A stretch of 64,000 nt of DNA, taken from an uncultured Altererythrobacter sp. (GTDB lineage Bacteria > Pseudomonadota > Alphaproteobacteria > Sphingomonadales > Sphingomonadaceae). Of the stretch, positions 1-8,719 are shown one piece after another. The first letter of the stretch is position 1; each line of letters opens with the position of its first letter. The notes beneath the pieces are model-generated. The model was not told the origin of the DNA and did not search any database. It saw only the letters and a program-made list of their open reading frames with translations. The stretch covers positions 1,054,001 to 1,118,000 of the forward strand of contig CANLLZ010000001.1 in NCBI GenBank assembly GCA_947492235.1. The letters are read 5' to 3'. The position numbers were made by a program, and so were the translations under genes.

Positions 1-1032
1 CGCGGGATAGGTGTTGGTCACGCGCTGCATCCATGTGGCGCCCGCTTCCTCGTTCATATGCTCCACGCTGCCGCCCGCATGGGTGATTTCATAGGGGCTC
101 ATCGCGGCGTCGCCGATGAAGATCACCTTATAATCATGGCCGTACTTGTGGAGGATATCCCAGGTCTTCGTGCGCTCGCTCCAGCGGCGGCGATTGTCCT
201 TCCACACGCCTTCATACAGGCAGTTATGGAAGTAGAAGAACTCCATGTTCTTGAACTCGGATGTGGCGGCGCTGAACAGCTCCTCGCATAGCTTGATAAA
301 CGGATCCATCGACCCGCCGACATCGAGAAACAGCAACAGCTTCACCGCATTGCGGCGTTCGGCGCGCATGTGGATGTCCAGCCAGCCCTGCTTTGCCGTG
401 CCGTCGATTGTCGCATCCAGATCGAGCTGGTCCTGCGCACCCTCGCGGGCGAAGCGGCGCAAACGGCGCAGCGCCATCTTGATGTTGCGGGTGCCAAGTT
501 CCTTGGTGTTGTCGAGGTTTTTGAACTCGCGTTTTTCCCACACCTTCACGGCGCGCTTGTGCTTGCTCTCGCCGCCGATGCGCACGCCTTCTGGATTGTA
601 GCCGCTGTGACCAAAGGGGGAGGTGCCGCCCGTGCCGATCCATTTGTTACCGCCCTCGTGGCGCTTTTCCTGCTCCTCGATCCGCTTCTTCAGCGTCTCC
701 ATCAGCTCGTCCCAATCGCCGAGCTTCTCGATCTCCGCCATTTCCTCTTCGGTGAGGAACTTCTCGGCGACCGCTTTCAGCCAGTCTTCCGGGATGTCGA
801 CCGGGTTCTGTCCGTAATCGGTCATCACGCCCTTGAAGACCTTGTGGAACACCTGGTCGAATTTATCGAGCATCCCTTCGTCCTTCACGAAGGTGGCGCG
901 CGAAAGGTAATAGAACGCCTCGGGCGTCTGCTCGATCACATCCTTATCCAGCGCCTCGAGCAGGGTCAGGTGCTCCTTGAAAGAAGCGCCGATTCCGGCC
1001 TCGCGCAGCTCGTCCATGAAATTGAAAAACAT
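1..1032 (-). CDS. VWA domain protein, CoxE-like, partial (C-terminus beyond left edge)
   Basis: The reading frame is open for all 344 visible codons and runs off the left edge without a stop. It starts at an ATG at 1032, with AAGGGA about seven bases upstream. The first 230 residues are helical and charged. A von Willebrand A core follows, with a metal-site motif DVGGSM (D237, G239, S241) after the strand KLLLFL. VWA proteins of this type work with MoxR AAA ATPases as chaperone or metal-insertion pairs. A matching MoxR gene lies at 2630-3478 on the same strand. The specific client is unknown. The family call is firm; the role is inferred from the partner. Confidence 0.85.
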   Translation of the reverse strand, partial: MFFNFMDELREAGIGASFKEHLTLLEALDKDVIEQTPEAFYYLSRATFVKDEGMLDKFDQVFHKVFKGVMTDYGQNPVDIPEDWLKAVAEKFLTEEEMAEIEKLGDWDELMETLKKRIEEQEKRHEGGNKWIGTGGTSPFGHSGYNPEGVRIGGESKHKRAVKVWEKREFKNLDNTKELGTRNIKMALRRLRRFAREGAQDQLDLDATIDGTAKQGWLDIHMRAERRNAVKLLLFLDVGGSMDPFIKLCEELFSAATSEFKNMEFFYFHNCLYEGVWKDNRRRWSERTKTWDILHKYGHDYKVIFIGDAAMSPYEITHAGGSVEHMNEEAGATWMQRVTNTYPA

Positions 1033-1159
1033 GCAGTGTCCCTTGTTGCGTCCGGTTCTAGGGGGAGGCGGGACGGTGGGCAAGCTAGCTAATCCGGTTT
1101 TGGGACTCGCCGGAAACATTGCTTGATGTAGGCGCAAAACGCGTTCTACCAATGCCGCC

Positions 1160-2164
1160 ATGGTTGACGGATTCTTTACCATACGCCGCCTCACTGCGGT
1201 TCTGTGTGTCGCCCCGCTAATGGTGCTGAACGCATGCAAGGCAGCGCCCGACGCATCTGTATCGAATGCGTTGGCGCTGGCCCCTGTTGCGGAGGCCACC
1301 ACAGCGAAACTTGCGTCCGCCGTGATTGCCACTGCTCCTGCCAAGGACGAAAAGGCGACCGGGCCCGCTGCGAAAATGCCGCCGGTGATCGGCGATATTC
1401 TGGAAACGGGCACATTGATCGTGATCAGCAAAGGCTCGCAGAACATGCATGTGTTCCGCGACGGCGCGTTGTGGGACAGCTCGCCTGTATCCACCGGCAA
1501 ACGGGGGAAGGAGACGCCCAGCGGTGTCTTCCCGATCCTGCAAAAGAAGGTTTTCCACCGCTCGAACCTCTATTCCAACGCGCCCATGCCGCACATGCAG
1601 CGCCTGACATGGGACGGAATTGCGATCCATGCGGGCCGTTTGCCCGGCTATCCCGCTTCCCACGGCTGCATTCGTCTGCCGAGCGGTTTTGCGAAAGCCT
1701 TGTTCCAGCAGACAAGCCATGAAACGACGGCGGTGGTGGTTGTCGATCAGGCGGTCCACTCGCAGGAACATGCGCGGCAGGTGGCGCTCAGAATGCCGCT
1801 GCCGATTGCGCGTACAGACGGATCGGGCGGCTTGATCCAGAATCCAGAGCCGGAGCTGGTCCAGTTCGCCGATGCTCTGCCGCCAGTGGAGGAAGAAAAG
1901 CCGACAGCGCAAACGCTTCCCACGCGCCTTGCCCAGAGCGGCGAGATCATCCAGCTGGCCGCTGCCACCAGTGCCGGTGCGGCCGAAGACCACTGGTCAA
2001 AGATGGTGGCCCAGCACCCTGACCTGAAGACAATGAACAAGGCGGTGATTGCCGCTACCGTGAACGGACAGAAGGTCTACCGCTTGCGGGTTGGCGGAGA
2101 TCAGGCCCGTGCGGCCTGCGATGCCATCAAAGCGGGCGGCGGGGCGTGTTTCCCGGTTAGCTAG
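1160..2164 (+). CDS. L,D-transpeptidase (YkuD) lipoprotein with SPOR-like C-terminus
   Basis: This is a 334-residue envelope protein. The N-terminus is a lipoprotein signal with lipobox LNAC. The YkuD catalytic domain covers about residues 75-200 and has the hallmark SHGCIRLP at 167-174 with the catalytic cysteine at C170. Such enzymes make 3-3 peptidoglycan cross-links or attach proteins to the wall through a cysteine acyl-enzyme. The last 60 residues, from AEDHW to the end, look like a SPOR-type domain (conserved YRLRVGG and a cysteine pair), which in other proteins binds denuded glycan at the septum. The gene is opposed to its neighbours and separates the MoxR/GFA genes from the VWA gene. 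Confidence 0.88.
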   Translation: MVDGFFTIRRLTAVLCVAPLMVLNACKAAPDASVSNALALAPVAEATTAKLASAVIATAPAKDEKATGPAAKMPPVIGDILETGTLIVISKGSQNMHVFRDGALWDSSPVSTGKRGKETPSGVFPILQKKVFHRSNLYSNAPMPHMQRLTWDGIAIHAGRLPGYPASHGCIRLPSGFAKALFQQTSHETTAVVVVDQAVHSQEHARQVALRMPLPIARTDGSGGLIQNPEPELVQFADALPPVEEEKPTAQTLPTRLAQSGEIIQLAAATSAGAAEDHWSKMVAQHPDLKTMNKAVIAATVNGQKVYRLRVGGDQARAACDAIKAGGGACFPVS

Positions 2165-2198
2165 ACCCTTACGAAACACTTTCTGCTGCGCGCTTCAG

Positions 2199-2633
2199 CT
2201 AGTCAGCACTGTCAACTAATGGCGAACCCGGCCCAGCAACATGCACCGGCATGCCTTCGGGGAAGGGCGCCCAATCCGGAGCGCTTGGCCCCCAAATGAT
2301 GTATTCCGGCGGCGCAATGTCAGGATCGTCCAGCGTTCCCGCACGCACCCGCATTGGTTGTTCGGGGCCGACGACCGTTTTGCTGTACATCTGCGAACCA
2401 CACGTGGAGCAGAAGCCACGCTCCACGGTGTTCCCGCTGTCCGCCACGCGGCTGATCAGCGTCATCTCGCCGCTATAGGTAACGACTGCGGCATCGAAGA
2501 GAACATTCATCGTGGCCATGCCGCTGGCGATCCGTTGGCAATCGCGGCACCAGCAATAGCGCGCTCCAAGCGGTTCGCCGCAGGCGACGAAACGCACTTG
2601 CCCGCAAAAGCAGCCGCCCTCGTGCCGGCTCAC
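2199..2633 (-). CDS. GFA/CENP-V family zinc protein
   Basis: This 144-residue cytosolic protein has the cysteine pattern of the glutathione-dependent formaldehyde-activating (GFA) fold: CFCGQV near the N-terminus, CWCRDC around residue 30 and CSTCGSQ around residue 76. These bind two zinc ions. The family name is historical and most members have no proven activity. It starts at a GTG that overlaps the stop codon of the MoxR ATPase gene (GTGA), so the two are probably translationally coupled. The fold is clear but the substrate cannot be read from the sequence. Confidence 0.85.
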   Translation of the reverse strand: MSRHEGGCFCGQVRFVACGEPLGARYCWCRDCQRIASGMATMNVLFDAAVVTYSGEMTLISRVADSGNTVERGFCSTCGSQMYSKTVVGPEQPMRVRAGTLDDPDIAPPEYIIWGPSAPDWAPFPEGMPVHVAGPGSPLVDSAD

Positions 2634-3478
2634 GTCTGGCGGCGGCTCATGAAGGCGAGGCGTTCGAACAGCATCACGTCCTGCTCGTTCTTCAGCAGCG
2701 CACCATGCAGCGGCGGGATCGCGGTGTTGGGGTTGCTATCCTGCAGCACTTCCAGCGGCATATCCTCGTTCATCAGCAGCTTGAGCCAGTCGAGCAGCTC
2801 GCTGGTGCTGGGCTTCTTCTTCAGGCCGGGCACTTCGCGGATTTCGTAGAAGACGTCCATCGCCTTCGTCACCAGCGTCTTCTGGATATCGGGATAGTGG
2901 ACCTCGATAATGTCGCGCATTGTCTCGCGGTCGGGGAACTTGATGTAGTGGAAGAAACAGCGGCGCAGGAATGCGTCGGGCAGCTCTTTCTCGTTGTTCG
3001 ACGTGATGACCACGATGGGGCGCTCTTTCGCGCTGATCGTCTCGTGCGTTTCGTAGACATCGAAGCTCATCCGATCGAGCTCCTGCAGCAGATCGTTCGG
3101 GAATTCGATGTCGGCCTTGTCGATCTCGTCGATCAGAAGAACGGGCAATTCTTCTGCGGTGAAGGCTTCCCACAGCTTGCCCTTCTTGATGTAGTTGGCG
3201 ATGTCGTGAACCCGCTCGTCACCCAGCTGGCCATCGCGCAGGCGGGCAACAGCGTCGTATTCGTAGAGGCCTTGCTGGGCTTTGGTGGTGGACTTCACGT
3301 TCCACTCGATCAGCGGGGCACCGATGGCCTTGGCGATTTCATGCGCCAGCACCGTCTTACCCGTTCCCGGCTCACCCTTCACCAGTAGCGGGCGGCGCAG
3401 CGTGACGGCGGCGTCGACGGCAACCTTCAGGTCGTCGGTTGCGATATAGTCTTTGGTGCCTTCAAAACGTTCGGTCAT
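2630..3478 (-). CDS. MoxR-family AAA+ ATPase
   Basis: This is a 282-residue AAA+ ATPase. Visible motifs are Walker A (GEPGTGKT) near residue 40, Walker B (LLIDEIDKAD) near residue 108, sensor 1 (ITSNNEKELP) and an arginine-finger region with FLRRCFFHYI. MoxR ATPases act with VWA proteins to mature or activate protein complexes, and the VWA partner is the left-edge gene. The start at 3478 gives MTERFEG, the usual beginning for close relatives from memory; an in-frame ATG at 3490 would add four residues. The 3' end overlaps the GFA gene by four bases. Confidence 0.9.
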   Translation of the reverse strand: MTERFEGTKDYIATDDLKVAVDAAVTLRRPLLVKGEPGTGKTVLAHEIAKAIGAPLIEWNVKSTTKAQQGLYEYDAVARLRDGQLGDERVHDIANYIKKGKLWEAFTAEELPVLLIDEIDKADIEFPNDLLQELDRMSFDVYETHETISAKERPIVVITSNNEKELPDAFLRRCFFHYIKFPDRETMRDIIEVHYPDIQKTLVTKAMDVFYEIREVPGLKKKPSTSELLDWLKLLMNEDMPLEVLQDSNPNTAIPPLHGALLKNEQDVMLFERLAFMSRRQT

Positions 3479-3599
3479 CGGTTTTCCCATGAAACTTGTA
3501 TTTGCCGAGCGGGCTAGCGAGCCATGCGGGCGAGGGCAAGAGAGACTGGTGGCCGGGGGTGCTGGTGAAATTGTCAGGACAGGCCCCAAATCGCGCCTA

Positions 3600-4910
3600 T
3601 CAGGGCGCAAGCCGGATCAGGCGCTGGGCGATCAGCTCCATTTTCGAATGGTCGAGCGGGGCATCAGGGTCATTCCAGGACAGGGCAAGCAAATGCCAGT
3701 CGCCGTCCCTATCCTGCAGCACCCAAGTGAGGTTGAGCACGCCCGGTTCCGAGCCGCCTTTATAGCCGACATAGGCCCAGTCATCGACCAGCGAAGGCGG
3801 CATCGCCGGGGCCACGGCGAGGATCTGGCGCGCGGTGGGGTCGTCCAGTGCGATGAGCCTGGCCATAATTCCGGCAAGATCTCCCGTGCTGGCAAACCAT
3901 TCTATCGTGTCGATGGCCGTCGGTTGGCTGAAGCGCGGCGGGGTAATCTCGTCCGGGTTGCCGCCCACATCGTCCTCGAAGTCCGCGAGGATGAAGCGCT
4001 TGCCCGCCTGGTCCGCTGCCAGATATTTCCGGCGGTTGCCCGGGCTGCCCTTAAGCGCGAACAATTCCAGCGTGCTGAGCATCGGGGTCATCATTTGCGG
4101 AGTGGCATGACCGCTCGCGCGCATCTCCGCCTCCACCGCTTCACGGCCCAGCATGTGGAACAGCACATCGGTGGCGGTATTGTCGCTGATGGTCACCATC
4201 TGCATCGCTAGCGTGTGCAGGGTGACGGGCGATCCCTCCGGCCACAAATGCATCTTGCCGCTCGGGAATGAGCGGCGATCAAGCGGCACCACATCGCCCC
4301 AGCTGTGCTCCCCCAAAGCAATCGACCGGGCAAGGGCGGACAGGACATAGAGCTTGAATGTAGAGCCTACTGCCAGCGGCCCGTCGGGATCAATGGCGAG
4401 GGCGGGCACTGCGCCGGGACTGGCGCGGTCAAGCGGCCCGAAATAGGCGCTCACCGTTCCCGGCAATTTCTCCAGATCAGCCCTGACCTTGGCCAAATCA
4501 TCGTCAATCGGCACAAAGCTGGACAGGATCAGGCCGGCAACCTTGTTCGGCGGCGTGGGGTCCAGCGTCAGCGGCCCGGAGCCGATGGCATTCTCGAACC
4601 GCAAATAGATCGTCGCGCTATAGGTGCCGGTCTGTTCGATCCGCTCCACCCCGATGAAATCGCCGAACTGGGCTGTAACCTGCGTCACGATCTGAGCGAA
4701 TGTTTCGGGCGGAACCTCGGCCAGAAACTGGGGCCCAAAGACATCGCGCGCATCGCGTTCCTGCCGCATTACGCCTGCAACATCGTCGGCACGCATTTGC
4801 AGGATCGGGGAGGGCGCAGTCGCCTCTTGCGCCAATACCGGTGCGGGGAACATTACTGGTGCGCACAGCAGGGCAATAGCGAGGACGGGGGCGAAGGACA
4901 GACGCGGCAT
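3600..4910 (-). CDS. Secreted serine hydrolase, class A beta-lactamase fold
   Basis: A 436-residue protein begins with a cleavable signal peptide ending PVLA around residue 27. Residues 28-150 form an extra alpha/beta domain like that in some actinobacterial and proteobacterial serine hydrolases. The catalytic domain has the three penicillin-recognising motifs in order: S183-TF-K186, S242-DN and K384-GG. This supports an active-site serine hydrolase acting in the periplasm, possibly a beta-lactamase or a penicilloyl/D-Ala hydrolase; I do not see an obvious class A ExxLN motif. The open frame continues upstream to 5567, but that part is antisense to the next gene and has no signal peptide, so the 4910 start is chosen. 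Confidence 0.85.
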   Translation of the reverse strand: MPRLSFAPVLAIALLCAPVMFPAPVLAQEATAPSPILQMRADDVAGVMRQERDARDVFGPQFLAEVPPETFAQIVTQVTAQFGDFIGVERIEQTGTYSATIYLRFENAIGSGPLTLDPTPPNKVAGLILSSFVPIDDDLAKVRADLEKLPGTVSAYFGPLDRASPGAVPALAIDPDGPLAVGSTFKLYVLSALARSIALGEHSWGDVVPLDRRSFPSGKMHLWPEGSPVTLHTLAMQMVTISDNTATDVLFHMLGREAVEAEMRASGHATPQMMTPMLSTLELFALKGSPGNRRKYLAADQAGKRFILADFEDDVGGNPDEITPPRFSQPTAIDTIEWFASTGDLAGIMARLIALDDPTARQILAVAPAMPPSLVDDWAYVGYKGGSEPGVLNLTWVLQDRDGDWHLLALSWNDPDAPLDHSKMELIAQRLIRLAP

Positions 4911-5031
4911 AAGCGCCACTCTGAATGACGCAGCAGGGTTCCGCAACTGCGCTAACCAATCGCGGGTTTCGTTCCGGGCCGCACTTATCAAAGCGGTTTC
5001 ACCTGCTACTGAATACAAAAGGGAGAATACG

Positions 5032-6258
5032 ATGCCGACCGAAACGATGACCATCACCGCCAGCGCCGGGCACGAATTGTCAGGCTCGCTCGAATTGCCG
5101 ACCGGGCTGGTGCGCGGCGCGGCGCTGTTTGCGCATTGTTTCACCTGCACCAAGCAGAGCAAGGCAGCCATCGAAGTCACCCGTGCGCTCGCCCGCGAAG
5201 GGATCGCCACGCTGCGCTTCGATTTCACCGGGCTGGGGGGCAGCGGCGGTGAGTTTGGCCGCGCGGGCTTTGCCAGCGATGTGGAGGATCTCGTTGCCTC
5301 GGCGCAGGCCCTGTGCGGGCGCTTTGGAGACGGGTTGCTGCTGATTGGGCACAGTCTGGGCGGGGCCGCAGTGCTGGCGGCGGCGAAGATGATGGAGCGC
5401 GGTAAAGTGGCTGCGATTGCCACCATCGGCGCGCCGTCGGATGTTCCCCATGTTCTGCATAACATCAAAGGCGATCTGAAGGCGATCGAGGCCGAGGGGC
5501 AGGGCGACGTCACCATTGGCGGGCGCCCGTTCAAGCTGAGCAAGGCCTTCCTCGACAAGACCAGCAAGACCGACCTACTGGACGATGTCGAGAAACTGCG
5601 CGTCCCGATGATGTTCTGCCATTCGCCGACCGACGAGATTGTCGGTGTCGACCACGCCTCGAATCTGTTTCAGGCGGCCAAGCATCCCAAGAGCTTCATT
5701 AGCCTGGCTGGTGCGGACCATTTGCTGACGAAAGCGCCTGATGCGGTGTTTGTCGCGGGTGTTATCAGGAGTTGGGCAAGCCGGTATCTGCCGATGAAGG
5801 ACGACTGGCCAATGCCCGAAGAGGGCGTAATCGTGTGCACCGGCCATGGCAAATTCGGCACCGAGGTTCACACCGCCAGCCACCGCTTCGTGGCCGATGA
5901 ACCGCGCAGTTACGGCGGAGACGACACCGGCCCGACGCCATACGATCTTCTCAACGCAGCGCTGGGCACTTGCACCGCGATGACGATGAAGATGTACGCC
6001 GACCGCAAGGAATTGCCGCTGGACGGCGTCAGCATCCACGTGACGCATGAACGCAAGCACGATGAAGATTGCGACCATGTCGAAGCGATGAAGGAGGGCA
6101 TGCAGATCCAGGCTCTCAACCGCGCCATCACAATTATGGGCGACGACCTGTCAGAAGCCGACCGCGCGAAGCTGATCGAAATCGCCGACAAGTGCCCGGT
6201 GCACAAGACACTGGAGGGACATCTGCATATTCACACGGAGGATGTTTCTTCGGGCTAA
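5032..6258 (+). CDS. Alpha/beta hydrolase-OsmC fusion protein
   Basis: This 408-residue cytosolic protein joins two enzymes. Residues 1-255 are an alpha/beta hydrolase with nucleophile elbow GHSLGG and a late histidine in the ADHLL motif. Residues 265-405 are an OsmC/Ohr-type peroxidase domain with the two redox cysteines, one in LGTCTAM and one in DKCPVHK. OsmC domains reduce organic hydroperoxides through these cysteines. The fusion is known in many proteobacteria, and a plausible but unproven idea is that the hydrolase releases acyl groups that the OsmC part then reduces. The next gene on the other strand ends within its last four bases. Confidence 0.92.
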   Translation: MPTETMTITASAGHELSGSLELPTGLVRGAALFAHCFTCTKQSKAAIEVTRALAREGIATLRFDFTGLGGSGGEFGRAGFASDVEDLVASAQALCGRFGDGLLLIGHSLGGAAVLAAAKMMERGKVAAIATIGAPSDVPHVLHNIKGDLKAIEAEGQGDVTIGGRPFKLSKAFLDKTSKTDLLDDVEKLRVPMMFCHSPTDEIVGVDHASNLFQAAKHPKSFISLAGADHLLTKAPDAVFVAGVIRSWASRYLPMKDDWPMPEEGVIVCTGHGKFGTEVHTASHRFVADEPRSYGGDDTGPTPYDLLNAALGTCTAMTMKMYADRKELPLDGVSIHVTHERKHDEDCDHVEAMKEGMQIQALNRAITIMGDDLSEADRAKLIEIADKCPVHKTLEGHLHIHTEDVSSG

Positions 6259-6644
6259 CCAAACAGCCCGATTACGCCCACCGCGAAGAAGAACAGCAGC
6301 ATCGTGCCGGTTGCAATTTGCCAGCCCTTCGCAGCGCCTTGCATCCCGCGTTCCCAAGTGAAGTGCCAGATGAAGCCGGTCGTCAGCATGAGAAATGCTG
6401 TGGTTGCCAGCGGCCCTAACCCGGCAAGCATGAGCGCAATCCACGCGACTACGGGCAGAGCGACGACTTGCATGACCAATGCGCCGCCAAACCAGACGAT
6501 GGGAATGGGGCGGTAGGCGGCGTCAGATGCGTACCAGTCCGGCAGGGCCGTATCGGCGCGGGCTATGCGGCGGTCACCAGCCATGATGTCGCCTTCTTCA
6601 TGAGGCTCTTCGTCCATACCGGAAGAAGGTCCCTCATCACGCAT
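6255..6644 (-). CDS. Small integral membrane protein, function unknown
   Basis: A protein of up to 129 residues with a charged N-terminus and three or four hydrophobic segments (about residues 49-72, 76-94 and 106-128). It resembles no family I can name. The ATG at 6644 overlaps the end of parE by eight bases. A second in-frame ATG at 6584 has a better-placed AGAAGG and would give a 109-residue protein with the same membrane segments, so the true start is uncertain. Coupling to parE suggests co-transcription rather than a shared function. Confidence 0.7.
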   Translation of the reverse strand: MRDEGPSSGMDEEPHEEGDIMAGDRRIARADTALPDWYASDAAYRPIPIVWFGGALVMQVVALPVVAWIALMLAGLGPLATTAFLMLTTGFIWHFTWERGMQGAAKGWQIATGTMLLFFFAVGVIGLFG

Positions 6645-8628
6645 CGATCATATCGCGGTCCATTTCGCCCGCGCGGTTCTGGATGAAGTTGAAGCGGTGT
6701 TCCGGATTGCGGCCCATCAGCCGGTCGACCAGTTCCTTCACCGCGTGGCGCTGCTCGTGCTCGGCCGGGAGGGTAATGCGGATGAGGCTGCGGGTGTCGG
6801 GATTCATGGTGGTTTCGCGCAGCTGGCCGGGGTTCATTTCGCCGAGGCCCTTGAACCGGCCGACATCGACCTTCTTGCCCTTGAACACCGTCTCTTCCAG
6901 CTGAATCCGGTGCGCTTCGTCCTGCGCGTAGCGGCTCTCTTTGCCGGAAGTCAGGCGGTAGAGCGGCGGCTGGGCGAGATAGAGGTGCCCGTTCCGCACC
7001 ACATCGGACATTTCCTGAAAGAAGAACGTCATAAGCAGCGTGGCGATATGCGCGCCGTCGACATCGGCATCGGTCATGATGATGATCCGGTCGTAGCGCA
7101 GGTTTTCCGCGTCGCAATCCTTGCGCGTGCCGCAGCCCATCGCGAGCGTGAGATCGGCGATTTCGCTGTTGGCGCGGATCTTGTCCGGTGTGGCGCTGGC
7201 GACGTTGAGGATTTTGCCGCGAATGGGCAGGATCGCCTGCGTCTTGCGGTCGCGTGCCTGTTTGGCACTGCCGCCCGCGGAATCGCCTTCGACTATGAAC
7301 AATTCGGTCTCGCCGTCGCCTTCTCCGGAGCAGTCGGTCAGCTTGCCGGGTAGGCGGAGCTTCTTGGCATTCGTCGCCGTCTTGCGCTTGATCTCGCGTT
7401 CCTGCTTGCGGCGCAGGCGCTCGTCCATCCGCTCCATGACATTGCCGAGCAGGGCCTTACCGCGGTCCATATTGGCCGAGAGGAACAGATCGAAATGATC
7501 GCGAATGGCATTCTCGACCAGACGCGCGGCTTCGGGAGAGGTGAGGCGGTCCTTGGTTTGTGACTGGAATTGCGGATCGCGGATGAAGACGCTCAGCATC
7601 ACTTCACCGCCGGTCATCACATCGTCGGCGGTGATGTCCTTGGCCTTCTTCGCGCCGGTCAGTTCACCGAAAGCACGCAGGCCTTTTGTGAGCGCCGCGC
7701 GCAGACCCTGCTCATGCGTTCCGCCATCAGGGGTGGGCACGGTGTTGCAATACCAGCTGGTCGAGCCATCGGACCAAAGCGGCCAAGCAATCGCCCATTC
7801 GACGCGGCCTTGCCCAATACCGTCCTCGCCTTCGGGAAACTCCTGCGTGCCGGTGAACGGTTCTGCGGTCACACATTCGCGGCCTTGTGTTTGCTCCGCC
7901 AGATGATCGGCCAGGCCGCCGGGGAATTTGAACACCGCCTCTGCCGGGATTTCCTCGGTCGCCAAAGCCTCGGCGCATTTCCAGCGGATTTCGACCCCGG
8001 CGAACAAATACGCCTTGGAGCGGGCGAGCTTGAACAGACGGGCCGGTTTGAAGGCGCGGTCACCGAAAATCTCGGTGTCCGGGATAAAGGTAACGGTGGT
8101 TCCGCGCCGGTTAGGGGTTGGGCCTAGCTTCTCGATCGGGCCGAGCGAGTGCCCTTTGGAAAACTCCTGCGCATACAGCTGCCGGTCGCGCGCAACCTCC
8201 ACCCGCGTCAGGCTTGAGAGCGCGTTGACTACGCTGACCCCCACGCCGTGCAGACCGCCGCTGGTGGCGTAGGCCTTGCCCGAGAACTTGCCGCCCGAAT
8301 GCAAGGTTGAAAGGATCACCTCCAGCGTCGATTTGCCCGGATATTTGGGATGCTCGTCCACTGGGATACCGCGGCCATTATCCGCCACGGTGACGCGGTT
8401 GCCTTCTTCGATGCTCAGCTCGATCCGGGTTGCATGGCCTGCCACGGCCTCGTCCATTGCGTTGTCGAGCACTTCGGCGACCAGATGATGCAGCGCGCGG
8501 TCATCGGTCCCGCCGATATACATGCCGGGGCGGCGGCGAACCGGCTCCAGGCCTTCCAGAACCTCGATCGAGGATGCGTTGTAATCGCCGCTCGAGGCGG
8601 GCGTACCATCAAAGAGATCGTCGGACAT
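6637..8628 (-). CDS. parE: DNA topoisomerase IV subunit B
   Basis: This 663-residue subunit supplies the ATPase half of topoisomerase IV, which separates daughter chromosomes. The GHKL ATPase motifs are visible: EVLDNAMDEA near residue 50, DNGRGIP near 80 and GGLHGVGVSVVNALS near 125. The TOPRIM domain begins with EGDSAGGSAKQ and continues through ILPIRGKILNV to the metal-binding DADVDGAH. The length, without the large insert found in many proteobacterial GyrB proteins, favours ParE over GyrB. It is followed with an eight-base overlap by a small membrane-protein gene. The ATG at 8628 fits the usual N-terminal length. Confidence 0.95.
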   Translation of the reverse strand: MSDDLFDGTPASSGDYNASSIEVLEGLEPVRRRPGMYIGGTDDRALHHLVAEVLDNAMDEAVAGHATRIELSIEEGNRVTVADNGRGIPVDEHPKYPGKSTLEVILSTLHSGGKFSGKAYATSGGLHGVGVSVVNALSSLTRVEVARDRQLYAQEFSKGHSLGPIEKLGPTPNRRGTTVTFIPDTEIFGDRAFKPARLFKLARSKAYLFAGVEIRWKCAEALATEEIPAEAVFKFPGGLADHLAEQTQGRECVTAEPFTGTQEFPEGEDGIGQGRVEWAIAWPLWSDGSTSWYCNTVPTPDGGTHEQGLRAALTKGLRAFGELTGAKKAKDITADDVMTGGEVMLSVFIRDPQFQSQTKDRLTSPEAARLVENAIRDHFDLFLSANMDRGKALLGNVMERMDERLRRKQEREIKRKTATNAKKLRLPGKLTDCSGEGDGETELFIVEGDSAGGSAKQARDRKTQAILPIRGKILNVASATPDKIRANSEIADLTLAMGCGTRKDCDAENLRYDRIIIMTDADVDGAHIATLLMTFFFQEMSDVVRNGHLYLAQPPLYRLTSGKESRYAQDEAHRIQLEETVFKGKKVDVGRFKGLGEMNPGQLRETTMNPDTRSLIRITLPAEHEQRHAVKELVDRLMGRNPEHRFNFIQNRAGEMDRDMIDA

Positions 8629-8719
8629 AGCTCAGGCTATACGCAGGCCGCCGCTGCGCTCACAAGCGGGACAGAATAGTTTTCGCCAGTGTTGGCGGCC
8701 CGCGATCTCGCTCAGGCTA

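Noticed and set aside
3600-5567. A 655-residue open frame reaching far upstream of the serine hydrolase
   Set aside because: The part above 4910 is antisense to the alpha/beta hydrolase-OsmC gene; a signal peptide starts at 4910.
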